Positions 8,460 through 16,763 of a stretch of DNA of 64,000 bases are shown piece after piece. The stretch spans positions 1 through 64,000 of the forward strand of contig CAXSDR010000001.1 in assembly GCA_964236445.1 (NCBI GenBank), given 5' to 3'. This DNA comes from CAXSDR01 sp964236445 (GTDB lineage Bacteria > Actinomycetota > Actinomycetes > Motilibacterales > Motilibacteraceae). Made by a program: the position numbers and the translations under genes. The notes beneath the pieces are model-generated. The model saw only the letters and a list, made by a program, of their open reading frames with translations. It ran no database searches and was not told the origin of the DNA. Every line of letters starts with the position of its first letter. Position 1 is the first letter of the stretch.

Positions 8460-9980
8460 GTGGCGCAGACGCTGCAGGACGTACGCGATGCCTTCTGGGC
8501 CTACGAGGCCGCACTCATGGCCGATGACGTCGATGGACTCGACTTCTGGTTCCTCGACGCCGCGCACACCCTTCGGGCGGATGCGCAAGGAGTCCTCGTC
8601 GGCGCCACGGCCATCGCGGCCTACCGTCGGGGCCGCAGCGGCCGGGCGCCGCGACGTCTCGTCGACCGGCTTCATGTCACCGAGATCGCGACGGGATGCG
8701 TCGTCGTCGTCGCAGAGCTGCGCCGCCTCGATGGCGGGCGCGGCATCCAGACCCAGGTGTGGGTGCAGACGACCGAAGGCTGGCGGGTGGCCTCGGCCCA
8801 CGTGAGCTCGGCCGCCCCCGACAGCGACCCGGTGTGGCGACTGCATGGCACGCCGCTGGTGGCGGGCAGCGGTGCCGGACCGCTCACCGGGATGGACGTG
8901 GCGGTCAAGGATCTCTATGCGGTCGCGGGATATCGCACGGGTGCAGGGGTTCCCGCCTGGCTCGCGGAGGCACCCGTCGAGGCGGCCTCCGCACCAGCGG
9001 TGCAGCTCTTGCTCGATGCAGGAGCCGATGTCGTCGGCATCGCGCAGACCGACGAGCTCGCCTACAGCCTGTCCGGCACCAACGCCCACTACGGCACGCC
9101 GCCCAATCCTCGCGCGCCCGGATGCGTGCCTGGTGGCTCGTCCAGCGGCCCGGCCAGTGCCGTCGCGCTGGGGGACGCCGACGTCGGTCTGGCGACGGAC
9201 ACTGCGGGGTCGGTGCGGGTGCCGGCTTCCTACCTCGGCCTCTATGCACTGCGGCCTACCCACGGAGTCGTCGACAACAACGGCGTCGTGGCGTTGGCCC
9301 CGCGCTTCGACACCGTGGGCTGGATCACGAGAGACGCCAGAACGCTCGCCACGGTGGGAGATGTCCTGCTGCCACCGGCCACATCCGAGCCGGTGCTGCG
9401 AGCACTGCTGGGTTCGGACCTGCTCGCGCTCGCCTCGCCGGAGGTTGCCGATGCCTGCCGTTCGGCAGCTCGCCGCCTCGGCATCGAGCTGCTCGACGTT
9501 GCGGAGCTCTGCCGCGGGATGCTGGACGCGTGGTGCACGGCATTGCGCATAGTGCAGGGTTTCCAGGCTCATCGGACGCACGGCGACTGGGTCCGCGCGC
9601 ATCCGGGCGCACTCGGCCCAGGCATCGCCGAGCGGTTCGCCACTGCGGCGCGTGTCACCGAGCGCGACGCTCAGGCGGCAGAGACAGTTCTCGCAGACGC
9701 CCGCTCCGTGCTCCACGAGCTGCTGCCTGCGCAGACCGTTCTCGTCCTGCCCGCATCGAGCACCTCAGCTCCGCCGTGCGAGCAGGACACGGACGCCAAG
9801 GACGCGATGCGCGCGTCCACGCTGCGCCTGACCTGCCTCGCGAGCCTTGCGGGGTTCCCTGCGGTCGTCATGCCCACCACGGCGACCGCCATCCCCGTGG
9901 GGCTGTGTGCCATCGGCGGACCCGGGACCGACCGCTCGTTGCTGGCGCTCGCGCAGACCTACGAAAGCAGCTTCCGGTGA
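8460..9980 (+). CDS. AtzH-like domain fused to an amidase-signature hydrolase
   Basis: The protein joins two domains. Residues 1 to about 120 (DAFWAYEAALMADDVDGLDF, then QTQVWVQTTEGWRVASAHVS) match the small NTF2-like AtzH/HpxZ family. From about residue 135 an amidase-signature domain follows: Lys in MDVAVKDLYAVAG, the glycine/serine loop in VPGGSSSGPASAVA, and the nucleophile region ATDTAGSVRVPAS, giving the Ser-cisSer-Lys triad. AtzE/HpxY amidases with AtzH/HpxZ partners act on carboxybiuret- or oxalurate-type substrates, so a ureido or amide substrate is likely by family. GTG 8460 has GGGAG six bases upstream; ATG 8436 is an alternative. The stop overlaps the next gene by 4 bp. Confidence 0.85.
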   Translation: MAQTLQDVRDAFWAYEAALMADDVDGLDFWFLDAAHTLRADAQGVLVGATAIAAYRRGRSGRAPRRLVDRLHVTEIATGCVVVVAELRRLDGGRGIQTQVWVQTTEGWRVASAHVSSAAPDSDPVWRLHGTPLVAGSGAGPLTGMDVAVKDLYAVAGYRTGAGVPAWLAEAPVEAASAPAVQLLLDAGADVVGIAQTDELAYSLSGTNAHYGTPPNPRAPGCVPGGSSSGPASAVALGDADVGLATDTAGSVRVPASYLGLYALRPTHGVVDNNGVVALAPRFDTVGWITRDARTLATVGDVLLPPATSEPVLRALLGSDLLALASPEVADACRSAARRLGIELLDVAELCRGMLDAWCTALRIVQGFQAHRTHGDWVRAHPGALGPGIAERFATAARVTERDAQAAETVLADARSVLHELLPAQTVLVLPASSTSAPPCEQDTDAKDAMRASTLRLTCLASLAGFPAVVMPTTATAIPVGLCAIGGPGTDRSLLALAQTYESSFR

Positions 9981-11455
9981 CGCTGACCGGGCTGGACGTC
10001 GAGTTCCGTCCCGGCGTCACCATGCGCACTCGCGACGGCATTGCTCTGGTCGCGGACCTCTGGTCACCGGTCGGCACCGGCCCGTGGCCCGCGCTGATGG
10101 TGCGTACCGCTTATGGCAGGGCGCTCGGTTCGGCCGTCACGTCGCCGCATCCGGCGGTCCTCGCGCGTGCCGGCTATCTCGTCGCCTCGATGGACGTACG
10201 CGGCCGCGGCGACTCCGGCGGTGTCTTCGAGCCCTTCGCCCACGAGGCCGACGACGGAGCGGACGCCATCGCGTGGCTGGCTGGGCTCGCCGAGTGCGAC
10301 GGACGCGTCGGCACCTACGGCTTCAGCTATCAGGGCACCGCCCAGCTGCTCGCAGCGTCGCGTCGACCGAGGGCACTGCGGGCGATAGCCCCGGCCATGT
10401 GCAGCGCCGACCCGGCCGAGGGGTTCCTATTCCACAACGGAATCCTGCGCCTGGGCCATGCCGCGTCGTGGGGATCACAGCTCGCGGCAGCCGACGGCTT
10501 CCTCGGCGGGGCGGCGCCAGCGGTGATAGCCCAGCGCATCGCCGCGCACGAGGTGCCGACCTGGGCCTTCTGGGACGACTGGGTGGCGGGACGCTGCGGC
10601 CCGGTCGCCGATGTCACAGCCATCGATGTGCCGTCACTCGTGACCGTCGGCTGGTTCGACACCTTCAGCTCCGGTGGCGTCACCGACCTGGCCGCGCTGG
10701 GGCACCATGGTTATCTCCACGCCGGGCCCTGGCCCCACATGCCCTGGTCACCGGGTCTCGACGACTCGTTCGCCGCCCACCTGGCGTTCTTCGACCGCCA
10801 TGTCGCAGGACGGCCCGCGCGGGAGCTGCCACGCGCTCGCACGCTGGCCGTCGGTGGCGCGTGGCAGGACCTCCCGAGCTGGCCGCCGACGCAGCTTGGG
10901 CAACGGCTGTGGCTCTCGTCACCGGCCGGTGCGGCCACGCGATGGGGCAGCGGCAGGCTCACGGAGGCTCACGCACCCGGCCCGCCTGGTGTGACGACCT
11001 ATCAGCCCGCCGTGCCGGTGCCCGCTGTCGGCGGGGCTCCGTCGAGCGCCGTCGGGGTCGTGGGCCAGGCCGACCAGCGCGGAGTCCAGGACCTCACCGA
11101 CGTCCTGGTGTTCACCGGCCCCGTGCTCAGGGAGCCGGTGGAGATCGCCGGCTCTGCGCAGGCCCACCTCGAGCTGTCTGCGACCGCGCCGACGTCCGAC
11201 GCCTGCGTGACGCTGTGTGATGTGGCGCCGGACGGCTCGGTGCTCAACCTTTCCTTCGGGGCAGCACGCGGTGCCGGCGATCTCGACGTCGTCATGGGGC
11301 CGGTGCACGCGCTCGTGCCCGCAGGGCACCGTCTGCGCATCGCGGTCGCTCCCAGCGCCTTCCCCGAGCTGTCGCCCAACCGCAGCAGCGGGTGGGACCA
11401 GTCCGTGCGCGCCCTCGGTGCGGCCTCGTGGGTGGTGCTGCCCGTACGAGGCTGA
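9977..11455 (+). CDS. CocE/NonD-family serine hydrolase (X-Pro dipeptidyl-peptidase S15 fold)
   Basis: A 492-residue alpha/beta hydrolase starting at a GTG that overlaps the amidase stop (GTGA). The N-terminal strand MRTRDGIALVADLWSPVG, the MDVRGRGDSGG segment and the nucleophile elbow in GTYGFSYQGTAQ (Ser in G-x-S-Y-x-G) are diagnostic of the S15/CocE group. The acid lies near TVGWFDTFSSGG and the catalytic His in HAGPWPHMPW. A C-terminal jelly-roll domain of about 190 residues follows. Family members are esterases, amidases and acylases with varied substrates (cocaine esterase, glutaryl-7-ACA acylase). Tight coupling to the amidase suggests the two hydrolases act in one pathway. Confidence 0.9.
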   Translation: MTLTGLDVEFRPGVTMRTRDGIALVADLWSPVGTGPWPALMVRTAYGRALGSAVTSPHPAVLARAGYLVASMDVRGRGDSGGVFEPFAHEADDGADAIAWLAGLAECDGRVGTYGFSYQGTAQLLAASRRPRALRAIAPAMCSADPAEGFLFHNGILRLGHAASWGSQLAAADGFLGGAAPAVIAQRIAAHEVPTWAFWDDWVAGRCGPVADVTAIDVPSLVTVGWFDTFSSGGVTDLAALGHHGYLHAGPWPHMPWSPGLDDSFAAHLAFFDRHVAGRPARELPRARTLAVGGAWQDLPSWPPTQLGQRLWLSSPAGAATRWGSGRLTEAHAPGPPGVTTYQPAVPVPAVGGAPSSAVGVVGQADQRGVQDLTDVLVFTGPVLREPVEIAGSAQAHLELSATAPTSDACVTLCDVAPDGSVLNLSFGAARGAGDLDVVMGPVHALVPAGHRLRIAVAPSAFPELSPNRSSGWDQSVRALGAASWVVLPVRG

Positions 11456-11471
11456 GTCCCAGGACTCTGGT

Positions 11472-11514
11472 GCTTATCGTTTGTCGATGTTATTGTTAAT
11501 CGATGTTGCATCGT
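11472..11514 (+). promoter_or_regulatory. AT-rich TCGATGTT direct repeat, candidate operator for the DUF2975/XRE pair
   Basis: This stretch is far richer in A and T than its surroundings and carries repeated TCGATGTT elements (TATCGTTTGTCGATGTTATT, then TTAATCGATGTTGCATCG), 20-60 bp before the ATG at 11536. DUF2975 genes are commonly paired with a small XRE regulator that controls them, so a binding site for the product of 12171-12407 is a reasonable inference. No convincing -35/-10 pair stands out. Confidence 0.45.
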
Positions 11515-11535
11515 CAGGCGAAGGGAAGACTTCAC

Positions 11536-12171
11536 ATGGCTGTCCGAGCTCAGGCGACAAGGCTCCCTCGCTGGGGAGGCGTCGACCAGCGCGTGACCGA
11601 AGCGCTGCTCGGGCTCGTCACGGCCGTAGCCGCGATGGCCGTTCCCGCCACGGCGATCCAGGCCGCCTTGGCCGACCGGCTTGCCGTCCACGTCGAGCTC
11701 GCCGAGCGTGCAGCACGTGTCGACCCCGCCGTGGCCGGCCGTTTCGCGCTTCGCGCCCCGCAGTCGACCGAAGTCGTCATCCATGATCCACAGTTCATGG
11801 AACGTCTTGCGTATGCCTTGCCGCGCCTGCTGACGGCCGTCCTCATCGCGATCGTCGCCTGGCAGCTGATGCAGGTCTTCCGCTCCCTTCGCGTCGACCA
11901 GCCGTTCTCACGCGGCAACGCCCTCCGCGTGACCTTCATCGCCCTGACGGTGTTCGTGGGCGGAGCGGTCTGGGCGGCAGTCGACTTCGCGAGCGCCTTC
12001 TACCTGGCCACGCACACCTTCGACGCCTTCGGCGGTGCGGGATCGTCCCCGGTCACGCTCAGCGCCACGTTCACCGCGGCGCCGATGCTCTTCGGAGCCG
12101 TCGTCGCGGGCCTCGCCGAGTTCTTCCGACGCGGCGCCGCCCTGAGTGAAGACGTCGACGGACTCGTCTGA
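11536..12171 (+). CDS. DUF2975 family membrane protein
   Basis: A 211-residue protein with four likely membrane spans: one near the N-terminus (LLGLVTAVAAMAVPATAI), one mid-protein (LPRLLTAVLIAIVAWQLMQV), a third (FIALTVFVGGAVWAAVDF) and a C-terminal one (PMLFGAVVAGLAEFF). The mid-protein FRSLRVDQPFSRGNALRV is the conserved loop of DUF2975 proteins, whose function is not established. AAGGGA lies upstream of ATG 11536; an in-frame ATG at 11503 is less well placed. Its stop overlaps the start of the small XRE regulator by one base (TGATG), the arrangement usual for this family. Confidence 0.85.
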   Translation: MAVRAQATRLPRWGGVDQRVTEALLGLVTAVAAMAVPATAIQAALADRLAVHVELAERAARVDPAVAGRFALRAPQSTEVVIHDPQFMERLAYALPRLLTAVLIAIVAWQLMQVFRSLRVDQPFSRGNALRVTFIALTVFVGGAVWAAVDFASAFYLATHTFDAFGGAGSSPVTLSATFTAAPMLFGAVVAGLAEFFRRGAALSEDVDGLV

Positions 12172-12407
12172 TGCCGCCCGCGCCCGAGGACCAGCACCGA
12201 GTCACGTGTCACCTCGGTGAGCTCCTCGAGCACCGCGACATGACGCTCACCGAGCTGGCCGCCCGGGTGGGCGTGACCGTGGTGAACCTCTCGGTGCTCA
12301 AGAACGACCGGGCCCGCGCCGTACGCTTCTCGACGCTGACAGCCATCTGCGACGTGCTCGACTGCCAGCCCGGCGACATCTTCAGGGTCGAGCCGGGGAA
12401 CCGCTGA
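12171..12407 (+). CDS. Small XRE-family (YozG-type) transcriptional regulator
   Basis: At 78 residues this is little more than one helix-turn-helix domain: MTLTELAARVGVTVVNLSVL is the HTH and FSTLTAICDVLDCQPGDIFR the conserved closing helices. It belongs to the small YozG/XRE group that almost always partners a DUF2975 membrane protein, as here, with a one-base overlap. It probably represses or activates its own operon through the AT-rich repeats at 11472-11514. It has no dimerisation or ligand domain beyond the HTH. Confidence 0.9.
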   Translation: MPPAPEDQHRVTCHLGELLEHRDMTLTELAARVGVTVVNLSVLKNDRARAVRFSTLTAICDVLDCQPGDIFRVEPGNR

Positions 12408-12500
12408 TCTGGCGCGTGCTCATCCTTAATCAGCGCGTCATCGGCATGGAACGATCGCGAGCGAACCTGACCCCCAGGTCCACTGGAGGCGAGGTCAGCG

Positions 12501-13700
12501 GTGCGCGTTGGGGTGTTCTTCTTCGGTGCGGTCGAGATGGCCGGACTCGGTCGGACCGATGAGGGTGGCATCGACCCGATGTCGCGGCGATGCACTCCCG
12601 AGTCGGTCTGGCACGCGACGGAGCGCATGCTCGACATGGGGGTGGCCGCCGAGCGCTACGGCTATGACGCTTTCTGGCTCACCGAGCACCACTTCCAGCA
12701 CGAGGGATACGAGGTCATCCCGAACGGCATCCTGCTCGGCGCGTTCCTGGCAGCGCGCACCAGTCGCATCAGGATCGGGACGATGTTCAACATCGTCGCC
12801 CAGTGGCACCCGCTGCGACTCGCGGAGGACTTCGCCACGCTGCACAACCTGTCCGGCGGTCGAGCTGTGCTGGGAGTGGGGCGCGGGACCGTCCCGCGAG
12901 AGATCCTCCCGCTGTCGCTCGGGCGGTCGTCCATCGGCAGCAGCGACAACCCCGAGGCCGAGACGGCCGACGAGGTCAACCGAGCAGTGACCGAAGAGGG
13001 CCTCGACCTGCTTCTGGCAGCCCTGCGCCAGAAGTCGTTCACGCACCGGGGCACCTACTTCCAGGCGCCTCCTGCGGGCATTCCCGACCGAGGCGGAGAG
13101 GTGGAGGAGCTGTCGCTGCTGCCCAGCCCGAGGTTTCCCTTCGACGTGTGGCAGCCGACCAACAGCCCCGCAACCCTGAAGGCCGTGCCGGAGCGCGACT
13201 TCGGTGCGGTCATGTGGCTCAAGAACGAGCACTCCCTGAAGCGCAGCTGGGACACCTACGCCGAGTACTACTCGCGAGCCCACGCGCGGACACTGGCGCC
13301 CGGGGAGAAGCGCATGCTCGTCGTCAACACGTGCATCGCCGACACGCACGAGGCAGCCGTGGCACAGGTGCGCCCAGGCCACGACGAGTTCTGGAAGTTC
13401 CTCGGCCCCTACGGCTGGGGTCGCGGCTACAAACTGCCGGACGGGAGCGCCCCACCTGCGGGTTGGGTCCCCAGCCTGGAGGACTCCATGGCCCAGCGCA
13501 CCTGGCTCGTGGGGACGGCCGACGAGGTCGCAGAGGGACTCGCGCACCTGCGTGACGAGCTGGGCCTGCAGGACGTCACCATCTTCCCGAGCATGCCGGG
13601 GGAGAGCTATGACCTCGCCGAGGTGCAGCTGGCCCGCTTCGCCGAGGACGTACGCCCGAAGGTCGACGCAGACGCGGCATCGCTGTCCCCGACGCCATGA
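12501..13700 (+). CDS. LLM-class (luciferase-like) flavin-dependent monooxygenase
   Basis: A 399-residue TIM-barrel flavoprotein of the bacterial luciferase family. The N-terminus MRVGVFFFGAVEM, the AAERYGYDAFWLTEHHF block and LSGGRAVLGVGRGTVPREI are the conserved barrel strands; the last part contains WLVGTADEVAEGLAHL. Such enzymes use reduced FMN or F420; which one cannot be read here, though cofC of F420 synthesis lies 3 kb away. GTG 12501 has a GGAGG site about 11 bases upstream. Its stop overlaps the RutB-like hydrolase start by 4 bp. RutA, the pyrimidine-ring-opening monooxygenase, is in the same superfamily, but I cannot assign this protein as RutA. Confidence 0.9.
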   Translation: MRVGVFFFGAVEMAGLGRTDEGGIDPMSRRCTPESVWHATERMLDMGVAAERYGYDAFWLTEHHFQHEGYEVIPNGILLGAFLAARTSRIRIGTMFNIVAQWHPLRLAEDFATLHNLSGGRAVLGVGRGTVPREILPLSLGRSSIGSSDNPEAETADEVNRAVTEEGLDLLLAALRQKSFTHRGTYFQAPPAGIPDRGGEVEELSLLPSPRFPFDVWQPTNSPATLKAVPERDFGAVMWLKNEHSLKRSWDTYAEYYSRAHARTLAPGEKRMLVVNTCIADTHEAAVAQVRPGHDEFWKFLGPYGWGRGYKLPDGSAPPAGWVPSLEDSMAQRTWLVGTADEVAEGLAHLRDELGLQDVTIFPSMPGESYDLAEVQLARFAEDVRPKVDADAASLSPTP

Positions 13701-14464
13701 CGGCTCTGGTGCCCCTCGGGCCCAACGTGCGCAACACCTGGTCGGTCTCGACGGACGACGTCAGCTTCGTACGTCCGACCCGCGAGCCGCAGCCCGTCAC
13801 CGTCGCGGCGGCTCCGCAGCGGCTGACCATCGACCTCGCCCGCACGGCGGTCGTCGTCGTCGACATGCAGAACGACTTCTGCAGCGAGCAGGGGTGGCTC
13901 GCCGGCATCGGCGTCGACGTCTCCGGAGCCGAGCAGCTCGTGCCGGTCGTCACCGAGATCCTGCAGCGTCTGCGCAGCCGCGCGGTGCCCGTCATCTGGC
14001 TCAACTGGGGCAACCGGCCCGATCGTGCAAATCTGCCGCCTGGCGTGCTGCACGTCTACAACCCCTCGGGTGACGGCATCGGCATCGGGGACGTCCTGCC
14101 CGGCACCGACTCGCACGTGCTCGAGCTCGACAGTTGGTCGGCGGCCCTCGTCGACGGGCTGACGCCTGCGCCCGAGGACCTGCAGGTGGCGAAGTTCCGG
14201 ATGAGCGGATTCTGGGACACCCCGCTCGAGAGCATCCTTCGCAACCTGCGCGTCGACACCGTGTTGTTCGCCGGTGTGAACGCCGACCAGTGCGTGCTCG
14301 CCACCCTCATCGACGCAGCCTGCGCCGGATTCGACGTCGTCATGATGGAGGATGCAGTGGGAACGACATCGCCGAGCTACTGCTTGGACGCCACCGTCTA
14401 CAACGTGCGCCAGGTCTTCGGGTTCACCCTTCGCGCCGGAGATCTCGCGGCGGCGCTCGCATGA
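13697..14464 (+). CDS. Isochorismatase-fold cysteine hydrolase (RutB/biuret-hydrolase-like)
   Basis: A 255-residue cysteine hydrolase. The catalytic triad is clear: Asp in AVVVVDMQNDFCSEQG, Lys in LQVAKFRMSGFWDTPLE, Cys in FAGVNADQCVLATLIDAAC. The residues around the Lys and Cys (F-W-x-T and G-V-x-T/A-x-x-C-V) resemble RutB (ureidoacrylate amidohydrolase), biuret hydrolase and N-carbamoyl hydrolases more than isochorismatases. An extra 35 residues precede the core. Start and stop both overlap neighbours by 4 bp, so it is made with the LLM enzyme and cupin. A C-N hydrolase step following flavin-dependent ring oxidation is inferred from this pairing. Confidence 0.88.
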   Translation: MTALVPLGPNVRNTWSVSTDDVSFVRPTREPQPVTVAAAPQRLTIDLARTAVVVVDMQNDFCSEQGWLAGIGVDVSGAEQLVPVVTEILQRLRSRAVPVIWLNWGNRPDRANLPPGVLHVYNPSGDGIGIGDVLPGTDSHVLELDSWSAALVDGLTPAPEDLQVAKFRMSGFWDTPLESILRNLRVDTVLFAGVNADQCVLATLIDAACAGFDVVMMEDAVGTTSPSYCLDATVYNVRQVFGFTLRAGDLAAALA

Positions 14465-14895
14465 CCGGCGCCCCGGTCCTGCGGCCCCCGGACGACGTCG
14501 AGGCGCACCACATCAGCGCGGGCGACACCGTCAAGCTCGCGGTGCTCTCAGGCCCGAGAGACGGCTCGGACACCAGCGTCAGCTTCGAGGTCTGGGAGCC
14601 GGGCGGGTCGCAGCCTCCGAACTCCCACTCGGACTCCACGGAGACGTTCATCGTCCTCAAGGGGACGGGACGTGCCTACAGCGACGAGCACGTCCGCGAC
14701 CTCGTTGCCGGCGATGTCCTGGTGCTGGCACAGGGATCGACGCACCGCATCGAGAACACCTCGGCGACCGACCGCCTCTACACCATCACGGTCATGGCTC
14801 CGGACGCCGGTTTCGCGGCCCTCATCGAGCAGGGACCCACGACCCGGCTCGACGCCGCAGACCTCGCCGTGCTCCGGGGATCCTCGGCCGGCTGA
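14461..14895 (+). CDS. Cupin-domain protein of the LLM/RutB-like triplet
   Basis: A 144-residue single-domain cupin starting at ATG 14461, which overlaps the hydrolase stop. Cupin motif 1 appears as PNSHSDSTETFIVLKGTGRA and motif 2 as GDVLVLAQGSTHRIENTS, with likely metal-binding His and Glu residues. It could be a small metalloenzyme (isomerase, dioxygenase or decarboxylase) or an accessory protein for the same substrate. The stop lies 6 bp from the convergent gpsA end, marking the right boundary of the catabolic island. Confidence 0.88.
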   Translation: MTGAPVLRPPDDVEAHHISAGDTVKLAVLSGPRDGSDTSVSFEVWEPGGSQPPNSHSDSTETFIVLKGTGRAYSDEHVRDLVAGDVLVLAQGSTHRIENTSATDRLYTITVMAPDAGFAALIEQGPTTRLDAADLAVLRGSSAG

Positions 14896-14901
14896 AGCTG
14901 C

Positions 14902-15900
14902 TCAGCGCTCAGGCTTGGCGCTGCGCGACATCAGGCTCTCCACAGCTTCGCGCGGCTCCGCGGTCCCGCGCACGACGCGCAGCACCTGCTCGCAGATCGG
15001 CATGTCGACACCCACACGGTCAGCAAGCTCGATGACCGACTCGCAGGTCGTCACGCCCTCGGCAGTGCCGTGGGTCGACGCGGCGACGTCAGCGACGCGG
15101 TCGCCACGCCCCAGCCGCTCACCGAAGGTGCGATTGCGTGACAACGGCGAGAAGCACGTAGCCGCCAGGTCTCCGAGACCTGCCAGACCGGCGAACGTCA
15201 TCGGGTCGGCACCGAGCGCCCGGCCGAGACGGGCCGTCTCGGCGAGCCCCCGCGTGATGAGGCTGCCCTTGGCGTTGTCGCCGAGCTCCATGCCGGCGAT
15301 CATGCCGACCGCGAGCGCGATGACGTTCTTGACGGCACCACCGAGTTCGCAGCCGACGACATCGGTGTTGGTGTAGGGCCTGAAGTAGGCGGTGCGAGAA
15401 GCCAGTTGCAGCGTCGCCGCGACCTCTTCGTCGATGCAGGCGACGACGGCGGCAGCGGGCTGGCGCCTGGCAATCTCCGGGGCGAGGTTCGGCCCGGTCA
15501 CGACAGCGATCCGGCTCAGATCCATGCCCGTGACCTCGCTCACGACCTCGCTCATGCGCATGGTGGTGCCGATCTCGATGCCCTTGAGGAGGCTGACCAC
15601 GGTGCAGCGCTTCGGCAGCATCGGGGCCCAACGCTCGAGGTTGGTGCGCAGCCGCTGCGAGGGCACCGCGAGCACCACGAAGTCAGCGCCCTCCAGCGCC
15701 TCGCGCTCGTCGGCCGTGGGCTTGACGTTGTCCGGCAGGCGGACGCCCGGGAGGTAGTCGGGGTTCTCCCGCGTCGCCGCGATGACGGCACTGAGCTCAG
15801 GCCGACGTCCCCACAACGTCACGTCGGTTCCTGCATCGGCCAGCACGACCGAGAACGCGGTGCCCCAGGCACCGCTGCCGAGAACGGCCGCACGGGTCAT
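14902..15900 (-). CDS. gpsA: NAD(P)-dependent glycerol-3-phosphate dehydrogenase
   Basis: At 332 residues this matches the normal GpsA length. The N-terminal Rossmann motif is AAVLGSGAWGTAFSVVLA, followed by LLKGIEIGT, the catalytic Lys in LGGAVKNVIALAVG and the substrate-binding block GLGDLAATCFSPLSRNRTFG. It reduces dihydroxyacetone phosphate to sn-glycerol-3-phosphate for phospholipid synthesis. Its start overlaps the acyltransferase stop by 4 bp (ATGA), so the two lipid-synthesis genes form a coupled unit. Confidence 0.97.
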   Translation of the reverse strand: MTRAAVLGSGAWGTAFSVVLADAGTDVTLWGRRPELSAVIAATRENPDYLPGVRLPDNVKPTADEREALEGADFVVLAVPSQRLRTNLERWAPMLPKRCTVVSLLKGIEIGTTMRMSEVVSEVTGMDLSRIAVVTGPNLAPEIARRQPAAAVVACIDEEVAATLQLASRTAYFRPYTNTDVVGCELGGAVKNVIALAVGMIAGMELGDNAKGSLITRGLAETARLGRALGADPMTFAGLAGLGDLAATCFSPLSRNRTFGERLGRGDRVADVAASTHGTAEGVTTCESVIELADRVGVDMPICEQVLRVVRGTAEPREAVESLMSRSAKPER

Positions 15901-16619
15901 GCGGGCTCGCCCGTCGGCGCTTCGGGGAGCGGGGCACGCTGTTCCGGCGCCTTCTCACCGCGCAGCTGCTCCAGCTGCGCGGTGATGGCGCTCATGATGC
16001 GCACGTTGGCCGCGCGCATGGCTTCTGCCGTCATCGGTCCGGCGCGCAGGTCGTCGAGCACGACCGGCGAGCCGACGAGCATCGAGATGGTGTGACGAGG
16101 AAGCAGCCGCGGGACTTTCGCACCGACAGGCAGGATGCGTTGCGCGCCCCACTGCGCGACCGGGATGACCGGTGCGCCGGTAGCCAGGGCGATGCGCGCC
16201 GCGCCGCTCTTGCCGGCTTGCGGCCAGTGGCCCGGGTCGCGTGTGACCGTCCCCTCGGGATAGATCACGACGCACTCCCCGGCCCTGACGGCATCGACGG
16301 CGGCGGAGAACGCCTTGGCGGCGTCACGTGACTTGCGATAGACCGGGATCTGGCGCGCACTGCTGAGCACCGCCCCCACGACCGGCACGTCGAACAGTGA
16401 CGACTTCGCCAGGAAGCGGGGAGCTCGACCGGCATCATGCACGAAGTGCGCCATGGCCACCGGGTCGAACATCGAGATGTGGTTGGCGACGATGATCAGG
16501 CCACCTTCGCGCGGGATCGTCTCGTGCCCCCGCCAGTCGCGGCGCACGAAGACCTGCTGCAACGGCTTCAGCGTCCAGACGGAAGCGTGGTAGCCCCACC
16601 CCAGCTTGCTCCCTGCCAC
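15897..16619 (-). CDS. 1-acyl-sn-glycerol-3-phosphate acyltransferase family (PlsC-like)
   Basis: This is a 240-residue acyltransferase. Motif I, H-x4-D, is in VANHISMFDPVAMAHF; motif III is CVVIYPEGTVTRD. It would acylate lysophosphatidate or a related acceptor at the inner membrane, fitting its overlap with gpsA downstream. The GTG at 16619 is the best start, with CGAGGAG eight bases upstream; much longer open extensions on this strand run through the divergent cofC gene and are not credible. About 140 bp separate it from cofC and must carry both promoters. Confidence 0.92.
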   Translation of the reverse strand: MAGSKLGWGYHASVWTLKPLQQVFVRRDWRGHETIPREGGLIIVANHISMFDPVAMAHFVHDAGRAPRFLAKSSLFDVPVVGAVLSSARQIPVYRKSRDAAKAFSAAVDAVRAGECVVIYPEGTVTRDPGHWPQAGKSGAARIALATGAPVIPVAQWGAQRILPVGAKVPRLLPRHTISMLVGSPVVLDDLRAGPMTAEAMRAANVRIMSAITAQLEQLRGEKAPEQRAPLPEAPTGEPA

Positions 16620-16763
16620 CGTGACGGACTCCTCGCTCGTACGCGCTCGCGCCGACCAGCGCGGGAACAAGCATCCCTCACGCACCGCACCGCTCGCGAC
16701 CAAGCCGCCGCTCGTCGCGGGCTGGGCAGGCGACCTCGCCCGCCGGCTGGCAGGATCGTCGTG

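Noticed and set aside
8696..9976. Open frame upstream of the CocE/NonD gene running antisense-free through the amidase
   Set aside because: It is an out-of-frame shadow of the amidase gene; the hydrolase domain begins only at GTG 9977.
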